Assembly: GCA_036558305.1 (NCBI GenBank)
Contig: DATBFX010000223.1
Span: 1 to 22,149, forward strand
Direction: 5' to 3'
From: DATBFX01 sp036558305
GTDB lineage: Bacteria; Chloroflexota; Chloroflexia; Thermomicrobiales; UBA6265
Length of the DNA: 22,149 nucleotides
Shown here: in pieces, positions 7,588-13,533 of the stretch
How positions within the stretch are numbered: the stretch's first letter is position 1
Layout: every line of letters begins with the position of its first letter
The notes under the pieces: generated by a model
The model's input: the letters and a program-made list of their open reading frames with translations, nothing else
The model's database searches: none
What the model was told of the DNA's origin: nothing
Position numbers and translations under genes: made by a program

Positions 7588-8133
7588 TTACGATCTATCT
7601 GGGGGAGGAAAATCGTCGGGCGGGTATCGCCGTTCGTCTGCGTCGTGACTGGACCAAAGTCGCAGAAGCCAGTCCGGCACGGTGGCGTCGGGGCGGAGTT
7701 CGTCGCGTGGGTAATAGCCCTTGACGTCGAGGATGGGGGTGCCGTCCCAGGCGTCGATGCCGGCGACGACGAGGCGGTTGCCCTCGCGGCGGATCAGGCG
7801 GGGGCAGGCGATGCCGATCGGGTTGGGCCGTTTCGGCGTGCGGGTCGCGAAAAACCCGACCGGCGGTGTGTCGGGGTGGTCTTCGGGCCGGCGGGGTTTC
7901 CCCGCGGTGCGACGGCGCGTGGCCCGGTCGAGGTAGAAAAGGACGACGAGGTGGCTGAACCCCTCCAAGCCGTCCAGTCCCGCCGCCCAGCGGGGATCGA
8001 GCTCGAGGATCGATTCCTGCCAGGGGTCGAAGAATTCGCCCGCGGTCGGTTCAGCGGCGCCCGGACGGCGGACGGTGCCGATGGATTGGACGCGGAAGCG
8101 GCGGGTGGTTCGGTTGGCCGGTCTGTCGGTCAT
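7588..8133 (-). CDS. TrmO/TsaA-like tRNA m6t6A37 methyltransferase
   Basis: Member of the TsaA/TrmO beta-barrel family, 181 aa; characterised TrmO uses SAM to N6-methylate t6A37 of certain threonine tRNAs. ATG 8133 is preceded by GAGG at a good distance, and the longer frame upstream would run into the inverted repeat at 8173-8270. Family marks are strong: F-R-V-Q-S-I-G-T-V-R-R-P at the start, LEGFSHLVVLFYLDRA (56-71), VGFFATRTPKRPNPIG (92-107) and the D-G-T-P-I-L-D-V-K-G-Y segment (130-140). The usual C-terminal extension of the E. coli protein is reduced to a short proline- and acid-rich tail. It lies upstream of, and on the same strand as, the LPxTG-like gene, which appears to have its own promoter. 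Assignment to the family is firm; the exact tRNA target is inferred. Confidence 0.88.
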   Translation of the reverse strand: MTDRPANRTTRRFRVQSIGTVRRPGAAEPTAGEFFDPWQESILELDPRWAAGLDGLEGFSHLVVLFYLDRATRRRTAGKPRRPEDHPDTPPVGFFATRTPKRPNPIGIACPRLIRREGNRLVVAGIDAWDGTPILDVKGYYPRDELRPDATVPDWLLRLWSSHDADERRYPPDDFPPPDRS

Positions 8134-8172
8134 ATAAGCCTCGACGTTGCCCCGTCGCCACGACGAAGGTCT

Positions 8173-8270
8173 GTAGGGGAGGGCCCTGTGCCCTCCCGCC
8201 CTCATGGGCGACATGTCTCACAGCGACAAACGCGCTCGCGAGACCGGGAGGGCACAGGGCCCTCCCCTAC
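8173..8270. repeat. 98-bp element with perfect 25-bp terminal inverted repeats
   Basis: The arms at 8173-8197 and 8246-8270 match 25 of 25 as inverted copies, running from GTAGGGGAGGGCCCTG into TGCCCTCCC, and are themselves partly palindromic (AGGGCCCT). The 48-bp centre has no gene. It lies between the SMP-30-like gene and the TrmO-like gene and could form a long cruciform or RNA hairpin. It looks like a small non-autonomous or REP-type repeat. Confidence 0.88.
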
Positions 8271-8296
8271 ACGGTATCGCGGAACGCCCGCCGGTG

Positions 8297-9211
8297 CTAA
8301 TACCTCTTGGCGCCTTTGACTGGCAACAGGATCGAGTAGAGCGAGGTCGTGCCGCAGACGAAGAGGCGGTTGCGGCGGGGACCGCCGAATTCGACGTTGG
8401 CGACGGTTTCGGGGACGAGGACCTTGCCGGTGAGGGTGCCGTCCGGTTCGTAGCAGTGGACGCCGTCGCCGGCGCTGGCCCAGATGCGGCCGGATTCGTC
8501 GAAGCGGAAGCCGTCGAAGAAACCGGCGGTGCAGGTGGCGAAGACGTTGCCCCCGGTGAGTTTGCCGTCGTCGCCGACGTCGAAGACGCGGATGTGGCGG
8601 GGACCGTCGGGGACGTGGGAGGCGCCGGTGTCGGAGACGTAGAGGCGGCGCTCGTCGGGGGAGAAGGCGAGGCCGTTGGGGCGGACGAAGTCGTCGGCGG
8701 CGATGCGGACCTCGCCGGAGTTGGGGTCGACGCGGTAGACGTGGCAGGCGCCGATCTCGCTTTCGGCCTTGTAGCCCTCGTAGTCGGTGTCGATGCCGTA
8801 GGCGGGGTCGGTGAACCAGATCGAACCGTCCGATTTGACGACGACGTCGTTCGGGCTGTTGAGGCGTTTGCCCTGGTAGCGGTCGGCGACGGCGGTGATC
8901 GTACCGTCGTACTCGGTGCGGCTGACGCGGCGGTTGCCGTGTTCGCAACTGACGAGGCGGCCCTGGCGGTCGACCGTGTGACCGTTGGTGTAGCCGGCGG
9001 GTTGGCGGAAGACGCCGACGGCGCCGGTGGTTTCGTCCCAGCGCATGATGCGGTCGTTCGGGATGTCGCTCCAGACGAGGTAGCGACCGGCGGCGAAGTA
9101 GGCCGGTCCCTCGGCCCAGCGCGTCCCCTCGTACAGCTTCTCGACGCGCGCGCTCATGCTCACGCAGCGGTTGAATCGCTCGTCGAGGACCTCGAAATCC
9201 TGCGCGGCCAT
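8297..9211 (-). CDS. SMP-30/gluconolactonase/LRE family protein
   Basis: Six-bladed beta-propeller hydrolase of the SMP-30/gluconolactonase family, 304 aa; family members open sugar lactones such as gluconolactone using one divalent metal. ATG 9211 is chosen because GGGAGGGAG lies just upstream; the longer open frame adds 50 low-quality residues. Expected metal and substrate residues are present: E34 in W-A-E-G-P, N121 in LNSPNDVVV, N179 in RPNGLAFSPDERRLYVSDT with D194 in the same segment. N-G-H-T-V-D-R-Q-G-R-L (76-86) is also typical. No signal peptide is seen, so it is probably cytosolic. It follows the one-domain LPxTG-like gene on the same strand after a strong hairpin, so it is probably transcribed separately. 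The actual lactone is not known. Confidence 0.87.
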   Translation of the reverse strand: MAAQDFEVLDERFNRCVSMSARVEKLYEGTRWAEGPAYFAAGRYLVWSDIPNDRIMRWDETTGAVGVFRQPAGYTNGHTVDRQGRLVSCEHGNRRVSRTEYDGTITAVADRYQGKRLNSPNDVVVKSDGSIWFTDPAYGIDTDYEGYKAESEIGACHVYRVDPNSGEVRIAADDFVRPNGLAFSPDERRLYVSDTGASHVPDGPRHIRVFDVGDDGKLTGGNVFATCTAGFFDGFRFDESGRIWASAGDGVHCYEPDGTLTGKVLVPETVANVEFGGPRRNRLFVCGTTSLYSILLPVKGAKRY

Positions 9212-9318
9212 GCTCTCCCTCCCGGTGCGGTCGTTGCCGCGATCGGCTCCCGATGCGAACGCTGCTTCGTGGCTTGAGGCTACCACGACGCGGCCACATC
9301 CGAAAGTCCAAAAGCGGC

Positions 9319-9346
9319 GGCCGGTTCGGACAACTCCGAACCGGCC
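9319..9346 (-). terminator. Hairpin terminator after the one-domain LPxTG-like gene
   Basis: A perfect 12-bp stem, GGCCGGTTCGGA with TCCGAACCGGCC, encloses a 4-base loop 36 bases downstream of the stop at 9383. On the minus strand it is followed after five bases by TTTT, a weak U-tract, so it fits a Rho-independent terminator. Confidence 0.6.
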
Positions 9347-9382
9347 CGCGCACCTCGGCAATCGATTGTCGCGGTCGAGGGG

Positions 9383-10066
9383 TCAGCGCGCGGTGCGCCG
9401 GCGCCGGGCGACGGCCGCGCCGCCGAGGGCAAGGGTGGCGAGACCGAGCATCGGCAGCAGCGCGGATTCGTCGGAGCCGCCGGCGGGACCGATGCCGGTG
9501 GTCGGCAGGGTGGTGCTGCTGGAACTGCTACCGCTGCTGGTGTTGTCGGTCGTCGTGCCGCCGGTGTCGCCGCCGCCGTCGTCGCCGTTGTCGACCGCTT
9601 CGGTGATGTTGTACCAGTCGCAGTAGATGTTGTCGCCGTCTTCGATGGTGATCGTGACGGAGCCGCCGGTATCGGTGGCGCTGCCGTCGAAGAGCACCTC
9701 GTCGTCGACGAGGTCGCGGCAATAGACGTAGGCGCCGAGGTAGTTGGCGAGGACGGCCGGGTCCTCGGTCAAGGTCAGGGTCGTGGTCGGGGAGCCGTCC
9801 CAGGAAACCGTCCCGGAGAAGGTGCCGTCGGGACCGGTCGTGTCCGACGCGAAGTCGCCGATGTAGATCGTCACGCCGCTGATGTCGTTTTGGCCGCACT
9901 GCTCGAAGATCTCGGACCCGACGCCGTGGTAGCACTCCAGCTTCTCGACGTTCAGATCGGCCGAGTAGGTCCCGTCCTGCGCGCCCGCACCACCGGCGCG
10001 CAGGATGAGCACGCCGAAGACCAGTGCCAGACCCGCGAGTGTCCGCGCAAGCGCACGTCGCCGCAT
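9383..10066 (-). CDS. Secreted LPxTG-like protein with one four-cysteine domain
   Basis: Predicted exported, surface-anchored protein of 227 aa, a shorter relative of the product of 6328-7419. I start it at ATG 10066, which begins M-R-R-R-A-L-A-R and a hydrophobic stretch with a cleavage-like G-A-G-A-Q near residue 30; AAAGGGG lies about ten bases upstream. The single domain (about 38-154) repeats the same pattern: S-E-I-F-E-Q-C, Y-V-Y-C-R-D and I-Y-C-D-W-Y-N-I-T, with cysteines at 45, 57, 116 and 149. The first two cysteine positions are the same as in the other protein. A Gly/Asp/Ser/Thr linker leads to LPTTG (187-191), a hydrophobic helix (about 201-220) and R-R-R-R. The architecture is that of a sortase substrate. 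Its role is unknown; adhesion or cell-surface structure is only a guess. Confidence 0.83.
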   Translation of the reverse strand: MRRRALARTLAGLALVFGVLILRAGGAGAQDGTYSADLNVEKLECYHGVGSEIFEQCGQNDISGVTIYIGDFASDTTGPDGTFSGTVSWDGSPTTTLTLTEDPAVLANYLGAYVYCRDLVDDEVLFDGSATDTGGSVTITIEDGDNIYCDWYNITEAVDNGDDGGGDTGGTTTDNTSSGSSSSSTTLPTTGIGPAGGSDESALLPMLGLATLALGGAAVARRRRTAR

Positions 10067-10180
10067 GTCCCCGCCCCTTTCTCGATTCGGGTGGTGCACA
10101 CCCGCCACCCGTATCCCCCAATCCAGGAGCCCGCGTCGCCAGTTTCCCCAAGGCAAAGCGACGTGCCCTGGCCGGAAGGT

Positions 10181-10209
10181 ATCCTAGCCGACAGATGTGC
10201 GAAAGTCTA
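10181..10209 (-). promoter_or_regulatory. Sigma-70 type promoter of the one-domain LPxTG-like gene
   Basis: On the minus strand: TAGACT (10204-10209), a 17-bp spacer and TAGGAT (10181-10186). The -10 stands 115 bases before the ATG. The layout, the CTAGAC core and the leader length closely match the promoter at 7529-7557. Confidence 0.5.
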
Positions 10210-10406
10210 GGCATTCTTGCCGTTGGGACTCAAGTCGGTCTCCCCATCTGACCAGACTTAGGTGAACGTACGGGTAGAATGTCCCACCTCAGTTCGATTG
10301 ATGCTCGATCGCGTCGTGATGTTGGCCTCGTAAAGCGGCTCGCTCGATCCCGTTAACCCCGAATCGAACGCTCGTCCGGCCCGTCGCCGGGGCCACGCGA
10401 GCACCG

Positions 10407-10415
10407 TGGGATAAT
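10407..10415 (+). promoter_or_regulatory. Extended -10 promoter candidate for the aminotransferase
   Basis: TG-G-GATAAT forms an extended -10 element 48 bases before the ATG at 10464. No good -35 is seen 17 bases upstream, as is allowed for extended -10 promoters. Confidence 0.4.
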
Positions 10416-10463
10416 GTTGCCAAGCAGGTAGGCATCATCCGAACAAGGGAAAGGACAGAACCG

Positions 10464-11855
10464 ATGACGGCAACCGCGCCAGTCACAGCCAAGATCGAGC
10501 GTGCGCGCATCGAGGAATTGACGGACCGGGAAGAGCGGCGGCTCAACGACCGCACCCGCGGTTCCGGCAGGATGTACGAGCGCGCGCGGCGGACGATGGC
10601 CGGTGGGGTGCCGTCGTCGTACCAGGTGCGCGATCCGTGGCCGATCTACCTGAAGGAGGGGCGCGGGTCGAAGGTGTGGGACGTCGACGGCAACGAGTTG
10701 ATCGACTTCCACAACGGGTTCGGCTCGATGGTCCAGGGCCACGCCCACCCGGCGATCGTCAAGGCGGTCCAGGATCGGGTCGCCCGCGGCACCCACTTCG
10801 CGGCGCCGATCGAAGACGCGCTCTTCGTCAGCGAGGAGCTTGCAAGGCGGTTCGGGTTGCCGCTCTGGCGGTACGTCAACTCCGGCACCGAGGCGACGAT
10901 GGACGCGATGCGGATCGCCCGCGCCTACACCGGGCGCGAAACGGTGATGAAGATCTTCGGCTCCTACCACGGGCACCACGACTACGCGATGGTCTCGATC
11001 TCGGTGCCGTACGAGCAGATCGGCGACCGCGACAACCTCGCCTCCCTCCCCTACGGCGCCGGCATCCCGAAGGCGGCGGCGGAACTGACGGTGCCGGTGC
11101 CGTTCAACGACGCACCGGCGATGGAGCGGCGGATCGAGCGGTTGACCGAGGAGGGGCGCAAACCGGCCTGCGTCATCATGGAAGCGGCGATGATGAACCT
11201 CGGGGTGGTGCTGCCGGAACCGGGATACCTGGAGGCGGTGCGGGAGATCACGCGGCGACACGGGATCGTCCTCATCTTCGACGAGGTCAAAACCGGGCTC
11301 TGCGTCGCCGCCGGCGGCGCCACGGAGAAGTTCGGGGTGGTGCCGGACATGGTGACGCTGGCGAAGGCGCTCGGCGGGGGGCTGCCGTCGGGTGGGATCG
11401 GCGCCACCGAGGAGGTGATGGAGGTCGTCACCAGCGGCAAGGTCTACCAGGTCGGGACCTACAACGGGAACCCGCTGACGATGGCCGCCGCCCGCGCCAG
11501 TCTGGACGAGGTCCTGACACCGGCCGCGTACGACCACCTGAACGACCTGAACGACCACCTGATGACCGGGTGCGACCAGGTTTTGGCAACGTACGGGTTG
11601 CCCGGCTACACGGTCGGGATCAGCTCGAAGGGCTGCGTCACCTTCTCGCCGAAGAAGATCGTCGACTACGAGACGTTCATGGAGAACCAGGATGCCGAGT
11701 TGACCCACCTCGCCTGGCTCTACATGATGAACCGCGGCGTCTTCATGACGCCGGGGCGCGAGGAGGAGTGGACGCTCTCGGTCGCGCACACGCTGGAGGA
11801 CGCGGACAAATACGTCGCCGCGTTCGAGGAGATGGCGCACGACCTGGTGGCGTGA
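10464..11855 (+). CDS. Class III PLP-dependent aminotransferase (HemL-like)
   Basis: Pyridoxal-phosphate enzyme of 463 aa in aminotransferase class III, closest in look to glutamate-1-semialdehyde aminomutase and its relatives. The start ATG 10464 has GGAAAGGA nine bases upstream. Motifs in order: VWDVDGNELIDF (71-82), G-H-A-H-P (92-96), NSGTEATMDAMRIARA (139-154) that binds phosphate, S-Y-H-G-H-H (167-172), FDEVKTG (272-278) with the pyridine-contacting Asp273, catalytic Lys301 in LAKALGGGLPSG, and T-Y-N-G-N-P-L (332-338). It is not beside haem genes and carries a 40-residue N-terminal extension, so true HemL is unlikely; annotation as a general aspartate-aminotransferase-family protein is safer. 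It is a single-gene unit. Substrate unknown. Confidence 0.9.
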   Translation: MTATAPVTAKIERARIEELTDREERRLNDRTRGSGRMYERARRTMAGGVPSSYQVRDPWPIYLKEGRGSKVWDVDGNELIDFHNGFGSMVQGHAHPAIVKAVQDRVARGTHFAAPIEDALFVSEELARRFGLPLWRYVNSGTEATMDAMRIARAYTGRETVMKIFGSYHGHHDYAMVSISVPYEQIGDRDNLASLPYGAGIPKAAAELTVPVPFNDAPAMERRIERLTEEGRKPACVIMEAAMMNLGVVLPEPGYLEAVREITRRHGIVLIFDEVKTGLCVAAGGATEKFGVVPDMVTLAKALGGGLPSGGIGATEEVMEVVTSGKVYQVGTYNGNPLTMAAARASLDEVLTPAAYDHLNDLNDHLMTGCDQVLATYGLPGYTVGISSKGCVTFSPKKIVDYETFMENQDAELTHLAWLYMMNRGVFMTPGREEEWTLSVAHTLEDADKYVAAFEEMAHDLVA

Positions 11856-11947
11856 AGCGGAGTTGGGTCAGGGTGTCTGTCTTCGGTTGCAGTTCGCTCC
11901 CCGGGCTGCCCGAGGACTGCTAGGATTGGTGCAGGAGGAACCAACCG

Positions 11948-12222
11948 ATGAGCGTCACCCTGACCCCCAAGTCGAGCAGCAAATCCGCGACTGGATCGAG
12001 CGTGGGCACTACCCCGATGCCGATGCGGTGATCCGACAAGCGCTCCAGGCGCTGAAAGACCGGGAAGCGACGAAGTTCCTCCAAGCGCGAGCCCTCATCC
12101 TGGCCGGTCTAAACAGCGGAGAGGGCGTCGAGCTGACCGAAGAGCTGATGGACGAGATCGAGCGCAGTTCGGAAGAACGCTTCCAGCGCGGCGAAGAACC
12201 GGCCCCGCATGTCTGCCCGTAG
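11948..12222 (+). pseudogene. ParD-type antitoxin gene with a one-base frameshift
   Basis: Ribbon-helix-helix antitoxin of the ParD/CC2985 type, which would bind a ParE-like toxin and its own operator. A strong AGGAGG (11933-11938) stands nine bases before ATG 11948, and the first codons give M-S-V-T-L-T-P, the standard ParD start. The rest of the family pattern, VEQQIRDWIERGHYPDADA then VIRQALQALKDRE, continues in the -1 frame from about 11968. Reading in the first frame stops at 12029 after 27 codons. One extra C in the run at 11964-11968 restores a 91-aa protein. This may be a real mutation, a base-calling error in a homopolymer, or less likely ribosomal slippage. No ParE-like partner follows: the next 125 bases hold a palindromic repeat. 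Confidence 0.72.
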
Positions 12223-12265
12223 GCGCTGGATCACCACGTGTCGCAGGGGATTTGGGTGCCTGTGC

Positions 12266-12286
12266 GTAGGGGCGGACCGCCCCTAC
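12266..12286. repeat. Short GTAGGGGC palindrome
   Basis: GTAGGGGCG and CGCCCCTAC form a perfect 9-bp stem around a 3-base GAC loop between the antitoxin gene and the ferritin-like gene. It shares the GTAGGGGC end with the element at 6232-6314. It could stop transcription from the antitoxin gene. Confidence 0.75.
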
Positions 12287-12348
12287 AGAATCACGCAGAC
12301 CATCCCTCGTGTGATGCGTGGTGGTAATACGACGCCGGGGCGTGACCG

Positions 12349-13509
12349 GTGAGCGACGGCGCAAAGGGCGAATCGGTTGCGCGGTTGCTGGAGGCGTGGC
12401 GGGGCGAGGTCGAAGCGGGGGCGGTCTACGCGGAGCTGGCGGCGCGGGAGCGCGATCCGCGCCGGGCCGACGTCATCCGGCGGATGGCCGAGGCGGAGGG
12501 CGGGCACCGGCGGCGGATCGAAGCGCGGTTGCGGGAGTTGGGGGTGCCGATCCCCGATCCCGCGGGCGTGACGCTGTCGCGGTGGCGGCGCTGGCAAATC
12601 CGGCTGGCGCCGGTCGAGCGGATCCTACGGCAGCGGGAAGCGGCGGAAGACGACGAGGTCGCCGGTCGCTACGGGACGCCGACGGGCGATGCGCAGACGG
12701 ACGCGTTGCTGCGCGAGATTCGGGCGGACGAGCAGCACCATTCGCGACAGATCGCGGCGATGCGGCGGGACGAGGCGAGCGGCGCGGGGGAATCCCACGT
12801 CCAGACGCGGCTGGATCGGATCATCGGGCGGGAGACGTGGCACCGGAGCGGGGCGGGCTGGATCTCCGGCGCGATCTACGGCGCCAACGACGGGTTGGCG
12901 GCGGTGTTCGGCATCGTCGCCGGTGTCTCGGGCGCCACCGGCGGCTCGCACTTCGTGTTGACGGCCGGGTTGGCCGGAGCGGTCGCCTCGGCCCTGTCGA
13001 TGGCGACCGGGGCGTTCCTGGCCGAGCGGTCGGAGGCCGAGGTGGCCGCCGCCAACGTGGCGCGAGAGCGGGAGGAGATCGCGCAGCACCCGGCCGAGGA
13101 GAAGGAAGAACTCTCCCTCTACTACCAATTGAAAGGGTTGACCGAGGAGGAGGCGGACGCGCTGGCGGAGGCGCTTGGCCGGCACCCGGACGCCATGCTG
13201 CGGGTGCTGGCGACGGAAGAGTTCGGGGGGATGGAGGGCGGCGCCAACCCGGTGGAGTCGGCGCTGGCGGCGGGGATCAGCACGGGCGTCGGGGCGATCA
13301 TTCCGGTCCTGCCGTTTTTCTGGTTGAGCGGGACGGCGGCGATCGTGACGGCGGCGGTCGTCTCGCTCGTCGCCCACTTCCTGGTCGGGGCGGCGAAGGC
13401 GCTCTTCACCCTGCGCTCATGGTGGGCATCCGGGCTCGAGATGACCGCGGCCGGAATCACCGTCGGCGTCGTCACGTACGCGGTGGGTGTGTTCTTCCCG
13501 GAGGGGTGA
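12349..13509 (+). CDS. Membrane-bound ferritin-like/VIT1 fusion protein (MbfA-like)
   Basis: Two-domain protein of 386 aa resembling MbfA, an iron/manganese handling protein studied in rhizobia and Agrobacterium, where a ferritin-like domain feeds a VIT1/CCC1 transporter that exports iron. Residues 8-140 form the ferritin-like part, with helices carrying E20, E50-x-x-H53, acidic residues near 97-103 and E128-x-x-H131 as likely di-iron ligands. Residues 165-386 form the VIT1 part: W-I-S-G-A-I-Y-G-A-N-D-G-L (171-183), S-M-A-T-G-A-F-L-A-E-R (217-227), a cytoplasmic acidic loop (228-300), then about three more membrane helices ending at F-F-P-E-G. I take GTG 12349 as the start; no good Shine-Dalgarno is visible, which is odd and leaves the start uncertain. 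No iron-responsive operator could be recognised. Confidence 0.87.
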   Translation: MSDGAKGESVARLLEAWRGEVEAGAVYAELAARERDPRRADVIRRMAEAEGGHRRRIEARLRELGVPIPDPAGVTLSRWRRWQIRLAPVERILRQREAAEDDEVAGRYGTPTGDAQTDALLREIRADEQHHSRQIAAMRRDEASGAGESHVQTRLDRIIGRETWHRSGAGWISGAIYGANDGLAAVFGIVAGVSGATGGSHFVLTAGLAGAVASALSMATGAFLAERSEAEVAAANVAREREEIAQHPAEEKEELSLYYQLKGLTEEEADALAEALGRHPDAMLRVLATEEFGGMEGGANPVESALAAGISTGVGAIIPVLPFFWLSGTAAIVTAAVVSLVAHFLVGAAKALFTLRSWWASGLEMTAAGITVGVVTYAVGVFFPEG

Positions 13510-13533
13510 GACCAAGGATCTTTCCGTGTCTAC

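Larger units (their letters stand above)
10067..10463. other. 397-bp divergent intergenic region
   Basis: This gene-free stretch separates the minus-strand LPxTG-like gene from the plus-strand aminotransferase. It contains a promoter for each, a hairpin in the LPxTG leader (arms 10088-10094 and 10105-10111) and otherwise nothing I recognise; base composition in 10260-10370 is less GC-rich than the coding sequence. Confidence 0.6.

Noticed and set aside
5488..8319. 943-codon plus-strand open frame
   Set aside because: It runs through the LLM gene, the repeat, and both minus-strand genes out of frame; its translation is low-complexity and has no ribosome site.
8204..9277. Plus-strand open frame opposite the SMP-30-like gene
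   Set aside because: Its Val/Ala/Gly/Asp-rich translation is the antisense of a clear beta-propeller gene.
12209..12352. Overlapping 47-codon frame after the antitoxin as a ParE toxin
   Set aside because: Only its first ten residues recall ParE; it then reads through the GTAGGGG palindrome and is far too short. Kept only as a possible remnant.
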